This document shows positions 11,441-21,440 of a DNA stretch of 64,000 nt, in pieces. Source of the DNA: Laburnicola sp. R22_1 (Eukaryota; Ascomycota; Dothideomycetes; Pleosporales; Didymosphaeriaceae). Below the pieces are notes generated by a model. That model made no database searches and was not told where the DNA came from. It worked only from the letters and a program-made list of their open reading frames with translations. Position numbers and translations under genes: made by a program. Every line of letters starts with the position of its first letter. Position 1 is the first letter of the stretch. The DNA is taken from NCBI GenBank assembly GCA_014281115.1, contig JACONQ010000007.1, positions 1,984,001 through 2,048,000 of the forward strand, read 5' to 3'.

Positions 11441-12974
11441 CTAATATACTAAATTATTATTTGCCTAATACTAAATAAACTAGCGCGTATCCTCTTTAAG
11501 CTTCTTAGGTCTAGAAAATATTAGTAAAAAGGATTACTAAAAGAATTAGAATTTTATACAAAGGCTTTTATATATAACTAAATATATAATAATAATAATA
11601 ATAAGTGGTTAAGTGTTTACTTAACGTATTCTTAAAATATCTACTATTTAAGCTACTAAAAAAACTAGATATAAGGCATCTAATATATAGATACCTATGC
11701 TTAAGGCTATATATTTAAATAGAAGCTAAACTAGGCTTATTTTTCTTACTCTTCTTACTAATAGGAGTTTTAGGATTAATTATAAACTTAGCTTTGCTTA
11801 AAGGTTTAGCTATAAGGGCAACATAATTAGTATTTTTTAACTTTAGAGTTTTCTTATAAAATTAGGAAGGGTCCTTAATAGGCTTAAATTACTTAGGCAT
11901 TATGGATAAATTGTATTTCTATTTTAACGCCTTCTTCTTTACTATTATATATATTTTTAGAGAATTAGCAGTTTTCACTATAAGCCTAATTTAATAGGCA
12001 ACTAGAGTAGCATATTAGTAAGAAAAGTTAAGTAATTTACTCTTACAACTCTTTAGCCTTATACTTAGGTTTCTCTTAGGTAAGTTTTACTTAAAATTTT
12101 ATAAACTTGTAAATTATTATATTATATATGTTTTAGTTAGTAGTTAATAATTATTAAGTAAAAATAAGAGGTAGGGACAACTAACTTACTCCTATAGAAA
12201 AACTAACTAAAGGAACTAAGAGAAAAGATAGAGAGTAGATAAATAGAGTTTATTATTAATAAAAAACTATTATAGGCTTATATAACTATAAACACTTAAG
12301 AAATTACGCTATTATAAGTAATTAGTTACTTAGTTAGGTACTTAATTTATAGGCTAATTAGAGGTAGAATTATTTTAAGCCTTATTATATAAGTAGGCAT
12401 ACTACTTATATAGCCTACCTAAAGAGTGTATGATAGAAATAAAGCTTTAACTAGGTGTAATTATATGCCTATAATTATATAAGTAGTATTATTTTTGCCT
12501 TACTTCTTTCTATAAGCATATATATAGTTTAGCTCTTTAGCTTCTTTTTCTATATAGTAAGCTTATCTACTTCGCTTACTAAATCTAAGATTCTAGCTTA
12601 TTTTTCTTTATTAGAAGCGTATATATAATTTATTATATATTATAGTAATAATAGTAGTAGTAAAGCGTATATATATATATATAGTAGGTTATTTATTATT
12701 TAGTAATATAGTAGAAGGTAAGTAATTTAGTGTATTATTATTATAGAGTTAGTTGTTTTAGAAGCTAGAAAAGGCGTTAGAAAAACTTTAATACACTCTA
12801 GTTCTAGAGCTTAGTATATACATAATATTATATAATATTATATAGGCGCTAGTAATATAATAAAAATATAGTAATTAAACGTAGTAGGGCTACTTAAAAA
12901 CTAATAAGTAGAAGCAGTTTATACTTCTGCCTAGAAGGGGCTTACTAGTTATAAGGGAAAATTTACTATAAAAA

Positions 12975-14110
12975 AGTAATGTGGCGTTATTTTATCTATC
13001 TAGGAGTAGGACGATAAAGGCTTTTATCTTAAATAACATAACAAAAAAAGCAGAGCCTTCTGCTTAGTAATTAAAAAAGGCGTAAAAAGATAATAATAAA
13101 AAAAGCGCGTTTAAACTGCTAAGTAAGCTTAGCGGTCTTAGTATAAGACTCCTATAAGCAAAATTTTTATAAAGAGACTACTTAAAACTTTAGGGGAGAT
13201 ATAACTTTAGCGCAGCTATACTATAAGCTATTTCTTCTTTACTATCCTAAGTTATAAATTACTATCCTAATTATTACAAATAATATAAGTTAATATATTA
13301 ATAGGTATATACTACTATGCTTATAGTAGTAGGATAAGAGTAATATATACTAGATACACTATTACTATATTACTATATTAAGATTATTCTTAATAAATCT
13401 TCTATTATTGTCGTAGCTTCCCGCCCTACTATCTATCTAGATATTAATAGTAGCTTTACTAACGCTAAGGTACTTGCTAATACTAAAAAGTACACACTAA
13501 AGTTTTATATGACTATTACCTAAATAATAACTATGCTAGAGTTCTATTCTATTTATAAGCTTGTCTAGCGTAAGAGATAAGTATACTTAACTATTTATAA
13601 GGCTATTCTTATCTACTAGTTAGGTTAGTAGCTAGTCTAGTTTACTAAAGATAAAATAATTATATTCCTATACTAGTAAATATAATTACTTCTTATTAGT
13701 AATAGAATCTAGTAGAGGAGGTAAAAAGTAGATAATAAGGTTTTTATTAATAAGCTATAAGGTGGCAAGAGCATTATATAGATCTATAAGATTCTTCTAG
13801 CTATTATTATCGCTATTAAGTTAGCTTATTTAAGCAAGTACGTCGCATAGCAGCGTAAGCAAGAATAACTAATAATAGTAGTAGTAATAAGCTAGGTATG
13901 CTATATATAGAATAAGTAAACCTTATATAAATTAGAAGCTTATAAAGTATAGATAGAGTGTAAGTAAGTTTAAACTATTATTATATTATTAAGTAGTATT
14001 TAAGATTAGCCTTTAATTAGAATTAGGTGCTATATATAGTATATAATAATCTTCTATCTTAACCTACTTTAACCTTAAACTAAAAAAAGGTTAAAAAGAT
14101 GTTCGGCAAG
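12975..14110 (+). repeat. Dispersed repeat family A, long copy 3
   Basis: This is the second long copy of the family at 8627-9740, in the same orientation and with the same start and end landmarks (TGTGGCGTTATTTTATC at the start, TTAACCTTAAACTAAAAAAAGG at the end). It lies directly upstream of the second (ATT)n tract. No reading frame survives. The element type is unknown. Confidence 0.8.
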
Positions 14111-14154
14111 CTAACATAAAAAAGTAATAAAATAAATAAATTAGCTACTATTAT

Positions 14155-14539
<385 letters not shown>

Positions 14540-14545
14540 GTAAAA

Positions 14546-14642
14546 AATATTATTAAAGAAATTATTAATTACGTAATATAGTAGTTAGTTAAACAGCTAG
14601 CCTAGGATTACGTAACATCACAGATTGACCCTGGGGGAGAAT
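14546..14642 (+). repeat. Duplicated 3' flank of (ATT)n tract, copy 2
   Basis: This copy matches 4590-4672 but is less mutated: it reads CCTAGGATTACGTAACATC and CAGATTGACCCTGGGGGAGA where copy 1 has the TpA-changed version. It ends at the point where AT-rich sequence gives way to normal sequence, so it also marks the edge of the RIP block. Confidence 0.75.
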
Positions 14643-15563
14643 GGTTGGTACCTATATAAGGTACACAAGGAAGGGATATGCCATGCTACAGTACTAGGAA
14701 AAACGTACGAGTACAATGCGTTACCCCAGGATGGGGTAATACCAAGGCCAACTGTACTCAAACTTTTGTTCTGCGGTTGTAATTAATGTCAAGGTGAAGA
14801 GATTGCAGTACCACTCCTGGCAAGCACATGTAGCCTACCCATCCACTGTCGGTGGGTAGATTTTTGACTGAGTTTGAGAGAGAAACAGGCGGTGATTCAA
14901 TTAGACGCATGATGTATGAGATAATGTTCCTAGGTAGTGGTGCTTACTTTCTTACGCACAGACAGACATGGCGGCACGTACACTTTGAAATCCCAACTCC
15001 TCACGTCGAAGCACAACCAGAGTCAGAAAACACACAAACAAGAAAAAGATGCCAAACAGTCAAATCTATTCATCCACTCATGCCATGCCACGCACACCAC
15101 GCCATGCTAGATAGGTAGCTACCAAAACAACCCTCCTTAACCTCTGCTCAAAATACCAAAAATACAGCGCCACCCACGGGGAACACACACAAACACACAC
15201 ACATAACAAAAAAGAAAAGGGTATAGCTCAAACATACTCACAAGGAGCTCTCCAAAAAAAGAAAAGAAAGATGCATGCAAACCGCGCCAACATAATGCGG
15301 TTAGAAATCTCCGACGCATTGCTTCTTCCCTTGTACCCAAGTACTCAAATTATACACATGGATAGCCGCTTTGTTACAAATATTTGCGTTGAGCTCAGAG
15401 CAGCGCGATGGCCCAGAGCATCATCCATGTAAAAGGAAAGAGCCGCCGTGTTTGCGCATCGCCTTCTTGTGGAATAGATTGTGACTCTGGGGACCCCTTC
15501 GCGCTAGGCTGCGACTCTGACTCTGAAAGACCCTCGGGACCAGGTTGTGACTCTGGAGGACCT
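14643..15563. other. Boundary zone between RIP block and GH72 gene
   Basis: This is normal-composition sequence between the repeat block and the 3' end of the minus-strand GH72 gene. It probably carries that gene's 3' UTR and terminator. Short frames on both strands lack family resemblance. At 15476-15563 there are three imperfect copies of a unit containing TGTGACTCTGG. Confidence 0.6.
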
Positions 15564-16951
15564 TTAGAGCATGATCAGCAGGGCGACAACGGTAGTAGCA
15601 AGGAGTGTCCAGCTGCCCGCAAGCTTACTGGCCGCACCCTCAGGCTTGGAATCCTCCTCGTCCGTCGACGCCGCCCCCTGCGGACTCGTCGTCTCCCCGC
15701 TCGGCACATTCACAGCATCATTACTCAAAATCTTCAGCGTCAGGCCCTTAACCTCGCCGCCAGCACTCCCATACACCTTGTTGGGCGAATTCGTCTGCGT
15801 AACCTTGACGAGCTTGCCCTCGACGGCGTTAGCGATTCCGTTCTTGATGAGCGTCGTGCAACCGGGGCAGACGGCGGGGATGGTGAAGTTTGAATCAAAA
15901 GCGTCATTCGTAATGAGTTTTTTGGCGCACTTCGGGGACTTGATGGCTGTGGCGGCGGGCTTGATGGCTTGGATCTTCGACAGGTCGAGCTTGTTAAACT
16001 GCGCTTGGAGGCTGTCGAAGTCGCTGCGGAGCGACACGGTGCCGTTGTCGTTGATAATCGCGATGCCGTAGTCCGAAGGTTCCTGGCTGTACTCGTACAC
16101 GAGGCCGCCGCTGAGAGATGTCATCTTGTCGCTGTAGAGAGCTGCGACTTCGTCGAATACGCGGGGCATGACTTCGTTGCAGCCGTATTCAGAGAAGAAG
16201 ACGGGGATGCTGCTGTCTTTGAACATGTCGACGAGCACGTTATACTGCGCAGTTTCGAAGATGGCCTTGCCGCCGCACCAGGAGTATGAGTTCAGGCCGA
16301 AGAAGTCGGACTCGGGTCCGTCGTTGTCGTTGTTGCATTGCATGTATGCCCACGTGTCTTCCAGAATCTCTCGGACGTCGGCGGCGGAGTAGCCAACAGG
16401 AATGGTGCGTTTGGCGTGGGTTTTGATGTATGCCTTCAGGTCGCGCTGGACGGCCTATGCAAATCAGCGAAACACGCTCAAACAAGCTTTTCAGTGTGTA
16501 CAACTTACCCGGATGTACTGCGGGTTAACCTTTCCGGTTTTTAAATCATTCATAACCTCGTTCGCCGAGAAGAAAGCCAGGGTATTCGGATAGTTCTTGA
16601 AGTTCTCCACCACGCCAAACACCCTCTTCAGGTAATCCTTATGGTAGCTGGTCCACGGCTCAGCCCGGTTGATGCTCTCGCCTGAAAATGGTCCATTGAC
16701 GTCAATGATCATGTAGATGCCCGCAGCGTTGAAGATGGACGCGCAGTCATCGTGGTTGAGCGTCGGGTCGACATTGTACACGCGGATCGTGTTGGCGCCG
16801 AGTTTCTGGAGCATGATGGCATCGCGCAGGCAGACAGACTTGTCCGTCAAGGGGTCACTACCCTCTTGAGGTTTGTAGCCTCCCTGGCCGCCGGGTTGGT
16901 AGTCGACGCCGACAATCATGAAGCGCTTCTTGGAGACGGTGTCGATGAAAT

Positions 16952-16968
16952 CAGCGCTTGCAACGGTC
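16952..16968 (+). repeat. Left terminal inverted repeat of hAT element
   Basis: CAGCGCTTGCAACGGTC, identical to the reverse complement of 20380-20396. It is preceded by the target duplication GATGAAAT at 16944-16951. Confidence 0.95.
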
Positions 16969-17792
16969 CGTACTATCGTCGGTACTATCTATCATCTATC
17001 GTCACGTGTTCAATCGATCGATAGTAGACAAGGCAGGCGATACCGTAGTCGATCGATCGTAGTGAGGCCTACCGTAGTACTGTAATAATCGCGATACTTT
17101 AGTGGTGTTGTGGCCTAATTAGGTATAGTGCGGCTCTGCGGCTTTTGTGGGGTAGTTAAACTCCGTGGGCCTCAACACCAACCTCGCGTACAAGATCAAC
17201 AGTATTACCACCTCTTGCATGTCCACGCCACAACGCGATTGTCGCGTTTTTTTGCTCTTTTAGCGCGCACAGACGATATTTGTATGCGTAAGAACCTTGT
17301 ACTAGCTTAGTGTCCTATGTGCTTGAACGCTGACGCGTGCAATAGACCTATACCTAGGCGGCTTAACTACCAACTTTGCTCCCCCAGGAGCAGCCTCAGG
17401 ATAGCTCAGGGCTGCCTAATCCTCTATCGCTTATTGGCTAATAGAGGCGAGGCCTCGCCTACGAGTCTTAGCAGCCAGCTAGCCGACGTTGACGCCTCCG
17501 GCATCATCCCCCAAACACCATAACGCCCGTACGCCCATAATCAATCGGCAATCGTTAGTCGTCAATCGTCAATCGTTAACCTACCCAAAAGAACACCCAC
17601 GTAATCGATTAAAGCTGTCTACGCTTCTATACATATCCGCATCTCTTAATAATGCGTCGATACTTGGCTAACAACTACACTTTACACAATGCCTTGCTGC
17701 CAGCAACACCTTCACCAACCCACCATAGGCCCAGCTCTTGGAGGCTTGGCAAGATGAGAGCTTCTGAGTACTCTTAAGCCTCTCAAGCCTTA

Positions 17793-20234
17793 TTGTCGTC
17801 CTCCCAACCTGGCTCTCAAACCTCATCTGCTATCTGTCTTGGCTCTCCATTGTCATCACCTTCACCGTTACCCGAAGGCCCTCCCACCCACGATTACCCG
17901 CTGCCAACAGATAAGACAGCTGTATGCGGCGTGAGGTTTGACGTCGATTTCCACCATGTGTATCGGAAGGGTAAGCGGCTCCAGCCTTCCCGATTAGGCT
18001 ATGCCGTCAGGTATAAGGCCTATATATCCGGTCGCCGTGCGCTCTCCAATATATGGCGTTTCGGGCTTCAACTACAGTACACTGAGGACGATAACAGCAT
18101 TACTAAGCTTTGGCTGTGTAAGATTTGTTACCAAAGTCGTCAAACTAATGACGCTATGGCTATTAACGGCACTACACACATCCAAGATCATGTGCGGAAA
18201 GTACACTCTATTGATTCATCTACTGGCTGGCGTATCCCCAGTACGCCTATACCTCTACTGGAGTCCCCCTTCACAGCTGCTGCGCACGTCCCTGGTTCTT
18301 CAACTCAGCCGTCACATATGCCCTGGGAGGAGGATAGCTTCCAAGCCTCAGTTGTTGACTGGACAATCATGAGAGATTTGAGCTTCCAAGACGTTACGAA
18401 CCCTTCAACCCGAGGCCTGTTAACCTGGAATCGTGCGGAGCTGTTACACGCCTTACCTAATTCGTCAAACACACTCTTGTCATACATCAGGAAGCAGTGC
18501 GAGGATCGGAAGGCTGAGGTACGTCAGCTCATCCAATTAGCTGCTGGAAAGGTTGCTATAAGCGTTAACGTTTGGACGTCCGCCAACCATCTCAGCTTCC
18601 TGAGTGTAGTTGCTCACTTCGTTGACGCTGATTACAATCAACGAGACCTCCTAATAGGTTTCCGCAACCTCCTTGGTGATCACACAGCTAGTGCGCAGGC
18701 CTTAGTAATACTTGACGTTATGCAAAAGTACAACTTTAAGTTAAACTTTAACTGTTTTGTAGGCGACAACGCTACAAACAACGACAAGAAACTTATCAAA
18801 CACCTTAACAGGGAGTCTACAACTCTCTGCCTTGGTACTCAGCACCGTATCCGCTGCGCAGGTCACATTATCAACCTTATTGTCAAAGCAACGTTGTATA
18901 GTGAAGGAGTCTCGAAGTTTAAAGAAGAGCTTGCTCAGGCAGCTCCTATTAATCAATTCAGACTTTACCGCAACCACGGCGTTTTTGGCAAGCTTCACAA
19001 CTTTGTAAGAGCTGTTTGTGCCTCACACAAACGTCGTAAGTTGTTTCATTCAGTCTTTAGCGATCTTGGTGATGAGGACCCTACATGGAAGCTTGTTAAG
19101 CTTCAGTTACTCCAGGACGGCGGGGTACGCTGGCACTCAGTCTATCTCATGCTTCTCCGTTGCAGTGAGCTGCGTGAGCCAATCAAAGCCTTCCAACGCA
19201 AATATCGACAAACTGTCAAGAACGACAAGGAGTTTAATGCCAACGATGATAGTGATGGTTCTCACTACAACCCTATACTTGACGCTCTCTCCGACAACGA
19301 TTGGCTAGAGGTTGACGATCTTATCATCTTTTTAAAGGTGCCGTACGACCTCTGCAAAGCACTTGAAGGCAGCAACAGCGTGTCAGGCTTCGGCTCATTA
19401 TGGCAAACTATTATCAACCTTCAAGCCTTGTGGCAGCACTACAACACTGCGGCTAGTAAGTTTGACGACGACAATGAGAGCTACTTCAAATCAGCTATCA
19501 ATTATGGCCTAAAGAAGCTCAACACCTACTGGGAGAAGCTTGTTATAGAACCAACTCCGAGCTTCTATACTATCGCTACAGCTCTCCACCCCAGGCTGCG
19601 CCTTAACTGGTTCAAATCTCACTGGCGTGATTACCAAGATTGGCAGCGGAAGGCTGACAATTCTCTCCGCAACACGTTCAAGGAGTATCTCGCTGCTAAA
19701 GCATTATTAAATAAAACGCAAAACGAGGAGCAACCCCAAAGACGCAAGCTACCCGCTAGCTACACCAACAATCCGCTTGCAGCTATCATGGAAGTTGATC
19801 AAGAGTACCTTCATGGCAACCACGGCTACAAACGGCACAAACGCAGCTCTCAATTAGACGAGTACATTAACAATCTCAACAAGGACCTAAACAAAGACGA
19901 AGCCTATTAGGAGTTAATGGCTGACCCGTGGCTTTGGTGGCTGAAAGTTGGCCGCAGCAAGTACCCTGTACTTTTCAAAATGGCTGTTGATTTCCTTTCC
20001 ATCCCAAGTACCAGCTGTGAGTGTGAGCGCTGCTTCAGTACAGCTGGACGCACTATCACCAACGATCGAAACAGCCTATCAGCATCAACTATTGAGGCTA
20101 TCCAACTACAGAAGAACTGGCTCAAGAACCGCGTAGTTGAGTGTCCTCTCATCAAACGCAGTGATCAAATTGAGCGAAAGGACAGGGAGCAGACAGCAGC
20201 GGAAGCAGCCTTCCCAGAGTTCAATTCACTCTGA
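17793..20234 (+). pseudogene. hAT transposase with one in-frame stop
   Basis: A single frame runs from 17793 to 20234 (about 813 codons), broken only by TAG at 19908-19910. A BED-type zinc finger lies early (WLCKICYQ followed by HIQDHVRKVH). The RNase H-like core has VNVWTS, where many relatives have Asp in place of the Asn, and then FVGDNATNND. After the stop comes the hAT dimerisation block: PWLWWLKVG, YPVLFKMAVDFLSIPSTS and CERCFSTAGR. The frame begins with TTG and no in-frame ATG lies nearby (a TAA occurs at 17775), so the start codon may be mutated or supplied by an upstream exon. The stop and a possible Asp to Asn change are both of the RIP type (TpG to TpA or CpA to TpA). The protein is probably inactive, or active only by readthrough. 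Confidence 0.88.
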
Positions 20235-20379
20235 TTTGTACGCTAAACTACTAATAGTAATTTACTGCCGTAGTGCGGCTTATCATACGTAATCCTGCTT
20301 ATTTTGAGCGATCGATCGATAACAACACCAAAAAACGAGCGATAAGTAATGGCCATAAGCCTCACGACAGCGTACTATC

Positions 20380-20396
20380 GACCGTTGCAAGCGCTG
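20380..20396 (-). repeat. Right terminal inverted repeat of hAT element
   Basis: The reverse complement reads CAGCGCTTGCAACGGTC, matching the left end over all 17 bases. It is followed by the second copy of GATGAAAT at 20397-20404. Confidence 0.95.
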
Positions 20397-20579
20397 GATG
20401 AAATCTTGGCCGTGAACTTCAACGGGGTGCACCGCAACGGCGACACTCGTCAAGAGCCCGGTGAGGACCGCGAGCGAGTTGAAGAGCTATACAACAATAT
20501 CAGCTCCTGGCTTCCTTCCGTGACCTTTCCGAGCAGCTGCCGAGCAGATATTGGATCGTGGGGATCTTACCGAACGCAT

Positions 20580-21440
20580 CTTGAACGAGAGTGTATACGT
20601 TGAATACCAAAAAAAGAGTGGTGCCAAAAACCAATTGTCGGCTCTGTGCGAGAGGTCCTGAAAATCTCGAGTCGCAGTGAAGAATCAAAGCACAAGCCCC
20701 AAACTTTGTAAAGACAATATGGCACTAATGGGTCCTTTCCAAACGGACCTCCCTTCACAGAAAGAACAGCGTGAACGCAAACAGAAGGCTCGAAATTTCA
20801 AGGAGTGGCGTTCGGGTAACCCGCAAGCAATATGTAAAGAGCGAACGTGCCTCAAGCACAGTAGGTAGGTACAGCAGAGCAGCTAGGCGCGAGGTTGAAG
20901 AGGAGAGAAGGGTATGTAATAAGCCCGGAGGAATCCCAGGCCATTCCAACGGCACGGCGTCAAATCAAAACGAAGCCAATTTCAATGTCCGACGGCGTGT
21001 TGCATGCACAGCTGGGCCCCAGGACACCCTATGAAATAATTCGTGTCCGATGCCAAGATGCTCCCAAAGTCCATATAGCTGCCTTTCCTTTATATACGGA
21101 GTTACTTCTAGCTATATTTTAACTATATATTAACTAAACTATAAATGTGATTTGTATACTGTAGTATTGGCTGTCTTGGTCTTGGCATTGGACACGAATT
21201 ATTTCATGGGGGTGAGGACGACCGATTTGGACAAGATCCAACGTAGACAATGCGTATGCTGCTGCTATATAGCCTGCTTGCCTCATCAGCCTCTTGTCTA
21301 TCCCACCACGGTTCCATCAACGCGCCGCGTTTCACAGTACATCTATTCTACACATCCGCTACCCTTGCCCTAGTCGCAACTGCACACACTCAAATCCCTG
21401 CTCCAAGGGACGAACTCCAGGCCCGCGCACTCGGTGATAT
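20580..21440. other. GH72 upstream region / 3' flank of GEA1-like gene
   Basis: This lies between the first codon of the minus-strand GH72 gene and the stop of the minus-strand ARF-GEF gene. It presumably holds the GH72 promoter. The small frames here show no family resemblance, and I see no RNA gene or repeat. Confidence 0.6.

Larger units (their letters stand above)
16952..20396 (+). mobile_element. hAT-superfamily DNA transposon, 3,445 bp, near-intact
   Basis: The ends are perfect 17-bp inverted repeats, CAGCGCTTGCAACGGTC (16952-16968 and, inverted, 20380-20396). They are flanked by an exact 8-bp direct duplication GATGAAAT (16944-16951 and 20397-20404). An 8-bp target duplication and a CAG-type terminus are hAT characters. 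The cargo is one BED-finger/hAT transposase frame on the plus strand. Subterminal regions are rich in ATCGATCGAT words (near 17015, 17052 and 20310), which may be transposase-binding sites. About 820 bp between the left end and the transposase is non-coding. The identical duplication and repeats indicate a fairly young insertion. Confidence 0.96.
15564..20579 (-). pseudogene. GH72 beta-1,3-glucanosyltransferase (GAS/GEL family), split by a hAT transposon
   Basis: Minus strand. Exon 1 is 20571-20579 (ATGCGTTCG). An intron at 20487-20570 is followed by exon 2, which starts at 20486, is interrupted at 20397 by the transposon, and resumes at 16943 down to 16509. An intron at 16455-16508 is followed by exon 3, 16454-15564. 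With the insertion and one copy of the 8-bp duplication removed, the frame is unbroken (474 residues). It has a signal peptide (LFNSLAVLTGLLTSVAVA), the GH72 start GVDYQPGG, the acid/base Glu in SANEVMND, the nucleophile Glu in FFSEYGCNE, and a hydrophobic GPI-type C terminus. No Cys-rich X8 module is present. The family elongates and branches cell-wall beta-1,3-glucan at the outer face of the membrane. As it stands, the first 33 codons are separated from the catalytic domain, so no functional protein is expected. The tiny first exon is the least certain part. Confidence 0.9.

Noticed and set aside
15571..16392. Plus-strand frames across the GH72 exon
   Set aside because: They are shadows of the conserved minus-strand GH72 coding sequence.
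16491..16919. GH72 gene starting at the ATG of MIVGVDYQPGG
   Set aside because: This start would lack a signal peptide, and the coding sequence clearly continues upstream to the transposon end and resumes beyond it in frame.
20349..20603. Plus-strand 84-residue frame at the right hAT end
   Set aside because: It crosses the transposon end and the antisense of the GH72 signal-peptide exon; no family resemblance.
20604..21440. Small genes between GH72 and the ARF-GEF gene
   Set aside because: Several frames of 60-90 residues exist on both strands but none has a plausible family or composition.
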